Below are positions 1-11,252 of a DNA stretch of 64,000 nucleotides, one piece after another. Within the stretch, counting starts at the first letter, position 1. Each line of letters opens with the position of its first letter. This DNA is from Linanthus parryae. Taxonomy: Eukaryota; Streptophyta; Magnoliopsida; Ericales; Polemoniaceae. Below the pieces are notes generated by a model that saw only the letters and a program-made list of their open reading frames with translations, did not search any database and had not been told where the DNA came from. The position numbers were made by a program, and so were the translations under genes. The stretch lies in NCBI GenBank assembly GCA_023055425.1, contig JALGPY010000001.1, forward strand, positions 143,679,368-143,743,367, read 5' to 3'.

Positions 1-119
1 CACCCCATAACATTTGCCCAAGGAGCCACCGGTTCCGGCGATCCACAGGCAAGCAGAAGCTCCAAAGGGCAAGGGCTCCTTGTAGACGGGGATGAACGCG
101 ACGGTTCGTCACCCCGGGC

Positions 120-494
120 TCACAAACATGAAAGTGACGGATTCTTCTTCGGAGATGCTGAAGAAGAATTCCGCCGTTCATTACGAGACGGTAGCACGGT
201 CACTTCGGCGCTGCACCTCGCCACGAGGCGGCCGGAAACATGACCTGCACACATAATACACGAAGAAACTTCTTCGAATACGCATGAGATATTATCTGCA
301 TCTTCTTTATGATGGTTATAAAGAGCAATAAGCCTCATAAAGTGGATCTTGGAAACTATTTCTATAGCACAAAGCGCAAACTCAGGATTCAAAGCTTGAA
401 GTTGCCATGAATCAACGAAAAACAAGCGTTGAAGCCAGCAGTCGTAAGGACTCACGGCAAAGCACATGTTTGGGATGAAGAACCCAAATAGCAA
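120..494 (-). CDS. Hypothetical reading frame downstream of the PMD gene
   Basis: An open frame of 124 codons on the same strand as the PMD gene and downstream of its stop. The product is rich in Cys (for example CIMCAG near the middle) and ends in a Ser/Arg/Asn-rich tail. I recognise no domain. The GC-rich stretch at 1-119 can also be read open on the minus strand, so this may be one exon of a gene that continues left of the window. It could equally be transposon sequence or chance. No function is proposed. Confidence 0.25.
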   Translation of the reverse strand: MLFGFFIPNMCFAVSPYDCWLQRLFFVDSWQLQALNPEFALCAIEIVSKIHFMRLIALYNHHKEDADNISCVFEEVSSCIMCAGHVSGRLVARCSAEVTVLPSRNERRNSSSASPKKNPSLSCL

Positions 495-916
495 AGACGG
501 GGTTTATATAGACCCTGTACAGACTCTTTGGTTGCCCAAGATGAGTCAGCAAAATTCAAAAAGAGGGTAAGTTCAATCACTTACGCCTTGAAAAGCGGTA
601 ACAATCAATTACCCTACTAAAGGCTACGACGATTCAGTTGCGTATCCTAATAAATGACGGATAGTCATGATTCGGATGGACTTCCCAACGGAAGCGTGCT
701 TATCTGCCGATAAATTAGCGCGAAAATCAAGCAAAGAATCAATTGCTGATGTCATAATTGGATATGCACAGAAATGTCCAATTAAATCCCGGGAAAAGGG
801 CAAAACGGGAAGTTCATTGTTCTTGTTAAAAAAAAAGGGGAGAAACCCTAGCAACATTACATTAATGTTCAAAATGTTACATTAATGTTTCAGCTATTTC
901 TGCAAGATTCGAAAAA
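495..916. other. Spacer between the PMD stop codon and the 120-494 frame
   Basis: No convincing coding sequence. It is AT-rich and would hold the 3' UTR and polyadenylation region of the minus-strand PMD gene. The open frames on both strands are short and unlike any family I know. Confidence 0.4.
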
Positions 917-3900
917 TCAAAGCAAATTATTGATTAAGGAGTCTTGGGGCGCGAACTGCTCGCTCAGCCTCTCCACCTGTGCCACTTCTTGCTTCAGTTG
1001 CTCGCACCTGGCATTCATCTCATGATACAGCTTTAGAGCTTCATCAACCTTTTGCTTCTGCTGCTCCACCTTCTGCATCTCGACTGCGAGATTCTGGTGA
1101 CCGAGCTTCAAAGTCACGGCCGCGCGGATCAGCGTGACTCTGTCCTTCAGAAACTTAAAGCCCAGTCTGCCTTGGACTTTGGTCGCGAGGTTCTGGCACA
1201 TGCCACATAGCAGTTCAGCACTCTGGACCGAAATGGTCGCAGGCGTAGCCGCAGACAGCTGCTCCAGTATCCAAATGGCTTCAGTAAGGAACAGCCTCCT
1301 GTCAAAGGGCCCGATCTCCAGAGATCTCACAAACGAGCAAGGGTACCTGAGACGCATTCGGACCACCCGGTCTACGTCGGTTTGCTTCAAACCTGAGGAG
1401 ATGTCAAAAATAAGTTATGATGTCAAAAGTTCGCAAGCGAATAATGTGACGCGCGAACAGTAAAAGCTCTACTTACCAGTTCCTTCCAGAATCTCATGAA
1501 GAGAAGGAATGCGCGCTGCAGGGGCAGTTGAAGACTGTCCTCGCTCCATAGCTCTCCTATCAGCTGCGAGCTCTAATCTCTCGTAGTCGGGAGGAAGAAT
1601 GTAGGCCGCGCCGGCTGCGACTACATTCCCAACCTGCGAGCCCCAAAAGCCCCACGCAGGAATGGGTGCCTCTGACTCAGTCATTGCCGGAGTCGAAGAG
1701 ACGGCCGTAGTCGCTTGTTGAAGGACACTCTCGGATGCGGAAGCATTAGCAGCAGGTGTCCTTACCTCGTCAGCACTAGCATGGACATCTTCATCCATCA
1801 ACACAGTGTCAGCTCCAGCATCGTCGGAAAGCTCGATGATGTCCTCACGAGGCACACCCGTGTGGTCAGCAGCTGCGACGAGCTTCTCGGTATGGGAGCT
1901 CGGAATTGGAACATAGGGCGCAGAAGGCTGACTTCCCTGCTCCAGCTCAGGTTCCTCAGCATGACCTGCGACATTAGAAACGATGATATGAGGTAACTTG
2001 CGCTATAAGTTATTCTGCTATCTTTACTAAAGCTAAGAATAAGCACCTCCACGCGAAGGTGGGATTGGGGTATCTTCGTCATACACTAAGGACGTGGAAC
2101 CATGCCCTATCAGTGTATCCTCACTAAGCAAGTCTGTAAGGGGAGCGTGACCTGGGATGCGAATAAACCAGTCATGACTTTGCCTCAAGGTGCTAAAGCC
2201 TAGTACATGCGTATCACTCAAATGATTACCTGAAGGTTCTCCGCATTTGTCTACTAACCAACGGCGAATGTCAGCCTTTGACACGCCATGCTTTAACGCA
2301 CCCACAATAACATCTCTATAAGATACTGCGAGATTGAAGATCTCACCTTTATCGCCGCCTGCGATTTCCTCGAAATCCGCTTGGACTTGCTCTAAGGCTG
2401 CTGCATCCTCTCCGAGAACCTCATCTTCCTCCTCCGCATGAGGAGCCACTTCTTCGGGAAGCTCGTCCTCCTCGACAGTTGGACGCGCTAAGTCGTCAAC
2501 ATGCCGCTCTTCGAGGCTCCGCTGCTTCACACGCTCAAGCTCCTCTTCCTCCCGACGCTTCCTTCTCTCAGTAGCCTCCGCGGCTGTCTTACGGGACTCA
2601 GCCAGAATGTCCTCGCTTATGGGATCATCTGGGATGCCAGAATGGACATCCCTCTTTTGCCTCTTGGCCGCGAGGCCGCCAGCGGTCTCATCATCATCGT
2701 CATCTGCGAATACACGAATGGTTTAAAGAAAAGAAGTGCAAAGAAGTTACGATGACGGGAAATGAAGTGCGACGGAGGTACCTCCTAGTTCTTCCTCATG
2801 CATCACAACTGTTGCTTCTTCTTCTTCATCGCTTGCTTGGGGCTCCTGCCTCTCTTCCTCTCCCTCTTGATCGAAGGGAACAAAAGACTCAACTGCGAGC
2901 TCTTTTCGCGCTTTGCTGGGCATGCGACCTTTGCCTTTGTCCTTGATAGAAAGGGACCTCACTGAAGGAGAAGTTGGAGCACTTCTAGGGGAAGAAATGG
3001 TAATTCCCTTTTGCCTAGGTCTCTTCGCTCTTGGCGCCGCAGTCGCTGGAGGAGACGGGTCATCTCCAGGAGGAGACGGAGCCGGAGGATTGTCTATCAG
3101 CGAGTCAGCAAAGACATTCATGACTGCGCGAACCTTTGTTTCAACCTCAGCGTCCATCCTCCATGAAAGCCGGAACGGCTGCTGTTGTCTTCTGGTGGCA
3201 ACAATAGTGTTGACCAGCGACTTGGAGCGATCACCAGCTGCGAATCTCCGCACATGACACTACAACAGTACAGTAAAAGTGTCAGCACAAGGAAATCGAG
3301 AAAACTTAACTCATGCGGAGAAAAGTACTTACGTCAGCAAAAGCCTTGCTGTATCTGACGACTTGCGTGTCGCCCTTCTTGATTGCGGCGACCTGCTCCT
3401 TCAGAATGAAATCAGGGCACAAATGGTTCTCACGGTCCCACAGTGAGTAGCAGCCATACTCAGACTCGCTCAAGCTACAATTGGGGCGAAACGGAAAAGA
3501 GTTTCTTTTGAGCAAGGGGGCCCTACCCGGCTGCGCCGCTGACTCCGTTTCAATCCTCGTTTGCTGGGCAGCCCAGTATGCGAGCCAGTTCTGGGAACAA
3601 CCACCCTCGCGGGTACCCGCAGGCTGCTCGAAAGGAAGGTTGTTCATGAAAACCGTCTTGCACTCCTTTGTGAGCAAGCGCTTGTAGCAGCCTCTGACAA
3701 TGGACTGGGGCCAGATCGATGGGGCCACAGCGTCAAAACCAAACTGAGGAGAGACTCGAGTAGGGTCAACATCCACTGTAAGCTTTTCATACCTTGGCGC
3801 GAGCTCACGAATATGCTCCGCAAGGGCAGGAAGGGAACCTCGCAGGCACCAGCAAAAGAACTCGCGATAACGCTCGTGGAAATGCGGCCCCTTCTCAAAA

Positions 3901-5213
3901 AGAAGTTCTTCTGAGAAGACCATACCTTTGGAGGGGTATAGCCTTGGAAACCATCTCACATTCTCGATGCGCGTGGCATAGGGCCTGGCAGTAAACTCCT
4001 TCCGTTTGTCGCATATCAAACTCCAAACGCACTTGGTGTTGCCTGTTCCGAACCATCTCGCAGCTCTTCCGCTGTTGCGCGCTTCTGTCTCGCCTGGGGA
4101 GCACCACTTATCAAGTTGGAGAGCAGTCGGGGCATAAGACGGCCAGCGCTCGAAAACCCACATTGTCAAGAAGGAAATATTGACAAAGGTCAAAACATCG
4201 AGGCGGCCACGCGACTCTCTCATAGCCAGAACCAGCTGATCGAGCCTATAATACAGCGTGCCCAAAACCAAGGGTCCGAGTGCGACTCTCTGGCCGAGAG
4301 CGAGCCTCACAGCAAGTGGCAGCACATGGTAGAAGACTCCATCGTGGGGGTGACCATCGATCAGGTACCTCGACAGCCAAGCACAGAGAAAAGCACAGAG
4401 GGTCAGGTGATAACCCTTGCCCTCTACGAAATGTTCGGCTTCTGGGTCCTCACTCAGAAGTTTCTTAGTGATGTTGCTGTTCGCATAGTCTCGGAAGAAG
4501 TACTGCAACCATTTGTTCCAGGTATTCTTCGCAGACGTATCAACCAGCTGCCAGTTCGGAAGGGGCTTGGTAGTGGTCCATCGAGTGGAGATTTTCTTCA
4601 CCTCTGCTAGGCATTCCTCCATCTGCTTATACAAAGCAATCTCCGCAGATGTCCTCAAGGGACTCAGAGGGTCCACTTCACCCATGGGGGAAAGCTCGTA
4701 CAGCATTTGCACATCTTCGAGCGTGGGAGCAGCCTCGAACTCAGCAAAATGGAACGTGTGAGTCGCAGGTGAGTAACGGGACAGAAGGTCTAGAAGCATG
4801 GATTGATCCAGCTTCACGGCAGCACCCTTCATAGCACGGATAGCAAAATACACGCCGGCTTCGCTAAGAGTCTCGGCATGATGTTCCAACACATGGTCAA
4901 TCCACTCATCCACATAGTCCAATTTCTGGACGAACGCCTGAGTAGAAATCGCAGTATACGGGAAGTGCCCGTTCTCGATCCCCAATCGAACTACATCCTC
5001 GGAACCAACCCACTCGAGCAGGGCTGAGTTAACTGGGCGAGTCAACGTCAGCAATCGCTCAACGGGAACAGGATCAGGCATTCTCTTCGCCTTTATTCTC
5101 GCATGGTAGAAATCTTTGCCGCCTAAGAAGGGGGCTTTTCGCCACAAGGCCTGCGGAAGGTCGGGTATCTCTTCATCTTCCTTGACGGGTCTGGTTACTC
5201 TTGTCTTGGCCAT
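917..5213 (-). CDS. Plant mobile domain (PMD) protein gene, five exons
   Basis: Minus-strand exons are 5213-3333, 3259-2782, 2703-2047, 1965-1477 and 1392-917. The introns (73, 78, 81 and 84 bp) all have GT-AG ends, several with GTAAGT donors and pyrimidine-rich CAG acceptors, and all junctions keep frame, giving 3981 nt (about 1326 aa). Exon 1 carries the PMD (aminotransferase-like plant mobile domain, as in MAIN and MAIL1): the THTFHF...TLEDVQML motif at residues 151-170, the PHDGVF...LPLAVRLALGQ block at 289-308, GPLVLGTLYYRL at 313-324 and MWVFERWP at 351-358. Exons 2-4 encode charged, acidic and Pro/Ser-rich sequence. Exon 5 encodes a Glu/Gln/Lys-rich probable coiled coil. The start is chosen because a strong acceptor (pyrimidine tract then CGCAG, ending at 5216) lies two bases upstream of the ATG, which suggests a 5'-UTR intron. 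Host PMD proteins act in transcript regulation and silencing, but many PMD genes are carried by transposons. I infer the latter here, with moderate certainty. Confidence 0.8.
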
Positions 5214-6530
5214 TCCTGCGAAAGAGCAAGAAAAAAAGGGGGGAGAAATACCACACTTCAGTTTGAATTTTGGGAATCCAAGATCTATGCGAAGGAAAAC
5301 GAACAGTTCCGGTTATCGATTTCAGAAATTGGGGAGTTGCAAGATCCAATATTGCTGAAAGATTACAACGAAGCGGGTCCAAAGACCAAAACCTTTTCAC
5401 AAATCCCACGGGTTTACAGATTCAACGCGGTTCAAGGCAAACACTGGTATCTTAAATCAAAAGTAAACGAGGCCAACCTTGTTTTCTTGAAGTTTGCTTG
5501 GATACGCACAATTGAAGAACACGGATTGCAGTTCTGAACTGGTGATTGATTATCTGGATCTGCTCTCGAAGATCTCCGGGTACCATTCACTTTAAGAGGA
5601 AAAAGTAATGCTTTGCAATAATGGGGGATACAAGGTATTTATCCAAAACAATGAAGGGTTGCGTCCTTTCGATGGTCGAATCGCAACCGTCACCGTCGAA
5701 TCGCGCAATCACAGGACAAGCTGACGTCACGCCTAAAACCCTAAAGGTCAGACGGCACGACTCTAGGGGTTTTAGGTCATAATGATACGCACGGGGGCTG
5801 AACTTGCCCGTATTTGAATTGGTGCGTGGCGGCGACGCGTATGTTGGTTTCCGCGCATGGAAGACTATACGGCTATGAATCTTCACGCGCAGAAAGGGGG
5901 CTAATGTAGATACTGCTTTCTGACATGACAGATCTCGGCCACGTGGCGGCCATCCAGCACACCATATTGTGCTCCACACACACAAGATCACCAGCCGAGC
6001 TGATCCATGTGGGGGCTGCCAGACAGAGCCCTCGCATACCACTGCACGGGACTTGTAGGGACTTAGTGGTTTGGAGGCTAGAGTAAGCCCTGTCGCGTGC
6101 GAGCCAAGCCCGCACGCGACCTTTAGTAACTGTTTTGAGAGATTTATGGCACGAGCTCCATAAACCCGGTCAATCCGGTCAAACCCGGTCAACCTCGTAA
6201 CGGTTCCGGTATTCGCGCACCACGTGCTCTAACGGTTCCTATATACTCGGACGAACGTGCCGTTATGGTTAAGCTAATTAAGCCGCCATTAATGGGCGCA
6301 TTAACCACACTACAACGGTCACGTTCTCCAGTATATATATATCGTCAACCTTTCCATACAAAGGGGAACACACTGCCATACGCGGAAGCTCTGCCAAACC
6401 TCTGTCTCTCTCTCAGACATTGCTACTGACTTACTCTCTCCCTACACACACCCCTATTCTTCCTGTGCGATCCTTGATCCACTACACACGGTGCACACGG
6501 AGGTCTCCCCGCCGGAATCTCTTGTGCACA
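5214..6530. promoter_or_regulatory. PMD gene 5' flank; possibly an LTR or element end
   Basis: Starts with the inferred 5'-UTR intron acceptor of the PMD gene (tract at 5217-5250). At 6160-6250 there is a run of GGTCAA-type short repeats, a CACGTG box near 6220 and a symmetrical TATATA near 6239 that could serve the minus-strand gene. A plus-strand TATATATATA at 6331-6341 is followed by a C/T-rich leader ending at about 6530, where the sequence switches abruptly to a copy of the LTR seen at 10240-11009. The plus-strand TATA and leader look like U3/R/U5 of an LTR, so the PMD gene may be an antisense gene inside an LTR element. I could not locate the other LTR end. The 201-codon minus frame at 5587-6192 resembles nothing known. 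Confidence 0.4.
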
Positions 6531-7592
6531 CCTGTCTTATTTCGTATCATAGCATGATTTATATCTTGCCTCAAAGTGTGTTCTGTGAATCACATGCTCT
6601 TACTTGAGATTTCGATTCTTTTCGAAAAGATTGCTTTAAAACTGTTACACGAAAGTGATAGCATGTTAATATTGTAAGTGGGATTGCACATACTGGAATT
6701 TGTTATTAACAAGGGGGTCCTCTGTTGACCATTACTGACAAGGAGGTCCGTTGTTGACCACTAACAAGGAGGTCCTTTGTTGACCACTAACAAGGAGGTC
6801 CTTTGTTGACCACTAACAAGGAGGTCCTTTGTTGACCAGTAATCAAGGAGGTCCTTTGTTGACCATTACTGACAAGGAGGTCCTTTGTTGACCACTAACA
6901 AGGATGTCCTTTGTTGACCATTAACAAGGAGGTCCTTTGTTGACCGTTAACATTTTTGGAGGTCCTTTTGTTGACCGCTGACAGTTGGGAGGTCCTTTGT
7001 TGACCGCTAACACTTGGGAGGTCCTTGGTTGACCACTATTTGTTGTTGTGCATGATAAGTTGGCTCTTTCATTCTATACTTGGAAACTGGCTCTAGTAAA
7101 GGATTAAATCGGGAATGTTTGAAGCTGTGAATGTTGTCATTCAACTATGTGTTTATGATGCTGCAAACTCTTATATTTCTTACTCATACTCCGTCAAAGT
7201 TTTATATAACTCTGAGAAGTTTCAAGCTATATCATCTTTCCTGTTTTACACGCTAAGGTGTATCTCACTCAGCATTTCAAGCTGATTTTGGAAACTGCGG
7301 TTCTCGTTTTCTTTCCCACCGCAGGATTAGATGAAGAAGGCTATGGTATGGATGGGTACGAGACTCACTGAGGAGGTCACGTCACGAGTTGTAAGATAGT
7401 TTTGAGTAATGTAAGATAGTTTGAATAAGGCAAAAATAATGTATAATAGCTAAGCATGAATAACTTGAGATCGTACTGTACTGTTTAATAATATGTAATA
7501 TAATTGCTTGGAAGTTGTGCTTTCGATTATCCGCCGTTACTTTTAGCTTCGGCCTCCCCAATTCGTCCGAGTCGGATAAGGGGGTCGTTGCA
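6531..7592 (+). repeat. 5' LTR, 3' portion only
   Basis: 6531-7326 is near-identical to 10240-11009. The last 265 bases match the other LTR only loosely until the shared terminal GGATAAGGGGG..GTTGCA. The left part of this LTR is missing, replaced by the PMD block. Confidence 0.75.
6711..7040 (+). repeat. Tandem array, 12 units of about 26-30 bp with W-box cores
   Basis: I count twelve units of the form AAGGAGGTCCTTTGTTGACC followed by a short spacer such as ACTAAC. Every unit contains TTGACC, the core bound by WRKY transcription factors. The array lies in the LTR. The sister LTR holds eleven units in the same order of variants. Confidence 0.9.
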
Positions 7593-7594
7593 GG

Positions 7595-7606
7595 TGGTAT
7601 CAGAGC
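7595..7606 (+). other. Primer binding site (initiator tRNA-Met type)
   Basis: TGGTATCAGAGC, two bases after the 5' LTR end at 7592. Confidence 0.8.
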
Positions 7607-8009
7607 AGTTCTTTCCAACAAGGGAATTAAAACATGTAGGGTAACCTAAAATGAACTTAGGGAAAGATAAAATACGAAAACGCCGGGTATTTGGGGATTT
7701 CTTGGTTACTTCCTTTTCCTTGACAAGTTGCTATGTGCTGTCTGAAATTACTGTTTCGTATTGAGACCCTAGTGCCTATTTACAGTATATGGTTATGAAA
7801 CCGTACCCATAGTAATAATTATGTGTGTGTTCTTCTGCGTATCTCGCTAAGATATATTGTGTGATTAGTTGATGGTAAGTATTTAGTAGTTGTGACATGT
7901 TAGTTAGTACGTGTGTGACGATAACAGACCATATAGAAAACTCAATGAGACTCTAGTGACCTGTTCTAGCTTCGAGGACGAGGCTCATCCTAAGGGGGGG
8001 GGGGGAGGA
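7607..8009 (+). other. Non-coding internal region and polypurine tract
   Basis: No gag, protease or polymerase frame. It ends with the TTCGAGGACGAG motif and a long G tract (about 7990-8009) that would prime plus-strand DNA synthesis immediately before the 3' LTR. Confidence 0.7.
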
Positions 8010-9390
8010 TGTAATACTCCGTATTTTTCGTAGGGATATTTTAGTTATTTTAACGGGTGAGAAAATTTACGCGCGCGCTCTCGCTTAAATATTTATCATC
8101 AATTCTAGCAAGTGTTATGCGGATTTTATTTTTTCCTAACACCCTATTTTTATCAACCAAAATTTGTTGCTCTTTCACAAATTATACTAGCAAAATCATT
8201 TATATAAATTTTTCCACTCTTCAATTTGGTACACCAAAACACTTTAAAATTTCCTCCTATCTTCTCCAACACAACTCTTCCATCTTCACAATGAGCTTCT
8301 TCCATAAGATTTCCTACTATCTTCTCCAACAATACTCTTCAATCTTCTCTCATACACCACCATAAGCTTCTCCTACAAGATTTGACTTCCTTCCTCCACA
8401 CTACTCTTCTCCTATAAATCATCCCTCCTATTCATCCCTCTTCACCATCATCTTAATCACCAACACCACCATGGCCACCTTCATCACCACCACCTCTCAA
8501 CTCTCAGTTTCCTCTCCATCTCTCCCTTTCTCACACTCTGTTCAAGAAAGAACAGAGCACTACAACAGCAGCAAACGGCAGGTAAGAAACCCAGCTGCCG
8601 CCACCACCACTGCCGCCGTTACCGACGGGAACAACATCCCGAAGCCACCATCATCACTTCAACTTCTCTTCTTTCTCCCTTCTCTCTCTCTCGCACCCCT
8701 TTCTGATCAGACCCAGACGAAAAAGAGAGAAGAAGGCAGAAGCAGTAGCAGCAGAGCCATCTCCGCCACCACCGTCGGCCATTAAAACCGGCGAAAGCTT
8801 CGGGTGAAATCAACCCGAACCAAACAGAGCCACCCACCCCTATCTCTCCACCTCTCTGGCCTCTAAGAGGTCCGAACAGGCCATTAGGATCATCGACCGG
8901 ATCTGGGGAAGCCCCAATCACCGGCGTCGAGCTCCACTTTCCGGCGAGTGTTTCGACAACCCGACCCGCTTCGTTTCTTGGTCGTTTCTTGCAATTCTTG
9001 GTGTGTGTAAGTCCTAAATCACCTCCTGAGTTGTTTTATGTAATCAAAATCATGTCTTTATGCCTCGAATTCGTGTTTATATTGATCGATTTGAGAATTC
9101 ATGTTTGGGGGAGCTAAGTGTACTTTAAGGAAGTTGTTTTCAAATGCTTAGGGGTTGTGGGTGTCCTTTAATAAAGCTGTAGGGGGACTAGTTGTAGTTT
9201 AAGTATTCTGATATTATTGACATTTACATGGTTTAAATTATTAATCTAATTGTTGATTAATTTATATTTCAACTAAATGGATAAAATAAATACTTTGTGA
9301 AAGTTCTATTTGTTTATAGTAAAATTGTTATAATAAAGTATTTTGTTAGCAAAACGAGCTAGTAAAGTACTTGTGTGTGTATAAATATGC

Positions 9391-9421
9391 ATATATATGT
9401 ATATATATATATATATATATT
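9391..9421. repeat. AT dinucleotide microsatellite
   Basis: Alternating AT run inside the 3' LTR. Confidence 0.9.
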
Positions 9422-10052
9422 AGTTTAAATAGAATATATGCATAAGATTTGTCTACAAAGTTTATTTCAAATGAATAAATAGCTGAATGAATATTCTAAT
9501 GAGAAAAGATATATTTTGAAAATTGGTTTAATGTCTGTTTTTCTTGAAAAATAAGCTATGAAAATATTATATGTATTTATTTGAAAAGTAATATTTATTT
9601 TAATCATTTGGCACTTTATTTTTAATAAGCAATGAGTTTCAATAATTATACACTAATATTTTATCAATAAATATAAATGTTTATTTAAGATTAAAATAAC
9701 TCCTTAGTAAGTATTATTATAATTTTCTTATTATTACTAGTAGTTGTGATATTAAATAACTTTAAATACTTAGGGACTCGTAAAGAAAGTTGTTTTGATT
9801 ATTCAAGTCATTTCAAGTATATTTCCTTATATACGCGTATATATAAGTGTATAACTTAAATACGAGCTTTATAGGGGAATCGTGAAATATGTAGTTAGTA
9901 CTCGACGTAGTCGAACATTGGCATAAGGCTAATGCAGTGGCATAATCAGAAATAACACCGTTGTGACTAGCTATTTGTAAACTGTAGGCGACGGATTTGT
10001 GGACATAGGCTTCGTCAACCATCCTACATACTAGCAGCTAAATCGTCTTCAG

Positions 10053-10305
10053 GTGAGTTCACATGCTTAGCCTAGTTAGCCGAGCTTCTTTCGTGTCAAT
10101 ATGTGATTTATGTTTATTGTCTCAAAGTATACATGTGAGTCTACATGCTTAGCCTAGCTAGCCTATCTTCCTTAGTGTCAAGTTGTGATATTTGTGATTT
10201 GTCTCAAGACATACTTGCGAGTTATATGCTTGGCCTCGTATGCCTGTCTTATTTCGTATCATAGCATGATTTATATCTTGCCTCAAAGTGTGTTATGTGA
10301 ATCAC
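10053..10305 (+). repeat. Three diverged tandem units of about 85 bp
   Basis: Each unit starts near GTGAGT or GCGAGT, carries an ATGCTTAGCCT-like motif and ends with TGTCTCAA or GCCTCAAA. The truncation point of the 5' LTR (6531) falls inside the third unit. Confidence 0.7.
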
Positions 10306-10421
10306 ATGCTCTTACTTGAGATTTCGATTCTTTTCGAAAAGATTGCTTTGAAACTGTTACACGAAAGTGATAGCATGTTAATATTGTAAGTGGGATTGCA
10401 CATACTGGATTTGTTATTAAC

Positions 10422-10725
10422 AAGGGGGTCCTCTGTTGACCATTACTGACAAGGAGGTCCGTTGTTGACCACTAACAAGGAGGTCCTTTGTTGACCACTA
10501 ACAAGGAGGTCCTTTGTTGACCAGTAATCTAGGAGGTCCTTTGTTGACCATTACTGACAAGGAGGTCCTTTGTTGACCACTAACAAGGATGTCCTTTGTT
10601 GACCATTAACAAGGAGGTCCTTTGTTGACCGTTAACATTTGGAGGTCCTTTTGTTGACCGCTGACAGTTGGAAGGTCCTTTGTTGACCGCTAACACTGGG
10701 GAGGTCCTTGGTTGACCACTATTTG
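10422..10725 (+). repeat. Tandem array, 11 units with W-box cores
   Basis: Sister of the array at 6711-7040 with the same order of unit variants but one unit fewer. Each unit carries TTGACC. Confidence 0.9.
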
Positions 10726-11252
10726 TTGCTGTGCATGATAAGTTGGCTCTTTCATTCTATACTTGGAAACTGGCTCTAGTAAAGGATTAAATGGGGAATG
10801 TTTGAAGCTGTGAATGTTGTCATTCAACTATGTGTTTATGATGCTGCAAACTCTGATATTTCTTACTCATACTCCGTCAAAATTTTATATAACTCTGAGA
10901 AATTTCAAGCTATATCATCTTTCCTGTTTTACACGCTAAGGTGTATCTCACTCAGCATTTCAAGCTGATTTTGGAAACTGCGGTTCTTGTTTTCCTTCCC
11001 ACCGCAGGTCTAGGAGCTGGGATTGTAAGTAGAAGGGGCGCGAGAATTATCTAGACAATGGACGTCACCAGTAGTTTATCTAAAGACGTTAGATAAGTGT
11101 TGTGTAATAGTAATCCGCTTGTATAAGAGACTATCTACTGTTGTTTAATAATATAATATGAGTTTTGGATTGTATTGCTTTTGATCTCCGCCGCTTCTAT
11201 TAAGCATTGCCCTCCCGGTCTTGTTCCGAGCCGGATAAGGGGGTTGTTGCAG

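Larger units (their letters stand above)
6531..11251 (+). mobile_element. Tekay-like Ty3/gypsy derivative with giant LTRs (LARD-like)
   Basis: Truncated 5' LTR (6531-7592), tRNA-Met type PBS at 7595-7606 (TGGTATCAGAGC), about 417 bp of internal sequence, a G-rich polypurine tract ending at 8009 and a complete 3' LTR (8010-11251, TG...CA). The TTCGAGGACGAG motif at 7971-7982 just before the G tract is typical of the 3' end of Tekay/Del chromoviruses. No gag or pol is present, so the element is non-autonomous. Its 3' end abuts a copia reading frame at 11252, which suggests it inserted into that copia element. Confidence 0.75.
8010..11251 (+). repeat. 3' LTR, 3242 bp
   Basis: Begins TGTAATACTCCG after the polypurine tract and ends GGGTTGTTGCA. 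A TATA-like CCTATAAATC at 8410-8419 is followed by a C/T-rich stretch, a plausible transcription start region. AT-rich from 9180 to 9850. The small frame at 8471-8785 is a low-complexity Thr/Ser/Ala product with no family match. Confidence 0.8.

Noticed and set aside
5225..5250. Plus-strand purine run as a polypurine tract of an LTR element
   Set aside because: Read on the minus strand it is a pyrimidine tract ending in CAG just before the PMD start codon, a better explanation as a splice acceptor.
5587..6192. 201-codon minus-strand open frame
   Set aside because: Composition looks non-coding, no domain, and it overlaps promoter-like or LTR-like sequence.
6711..7040. CRISPR-like array
   Set aside because: Units are contiguous variants without unique spacers, in a plant LTR.
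8471..8785. Plus-strand frame starting MATFITTTSQ in the 3' LTR
   Set aside because: Low-complexity Thr/Ser/Ala sequence inside an LTR, with no homologue recognised.
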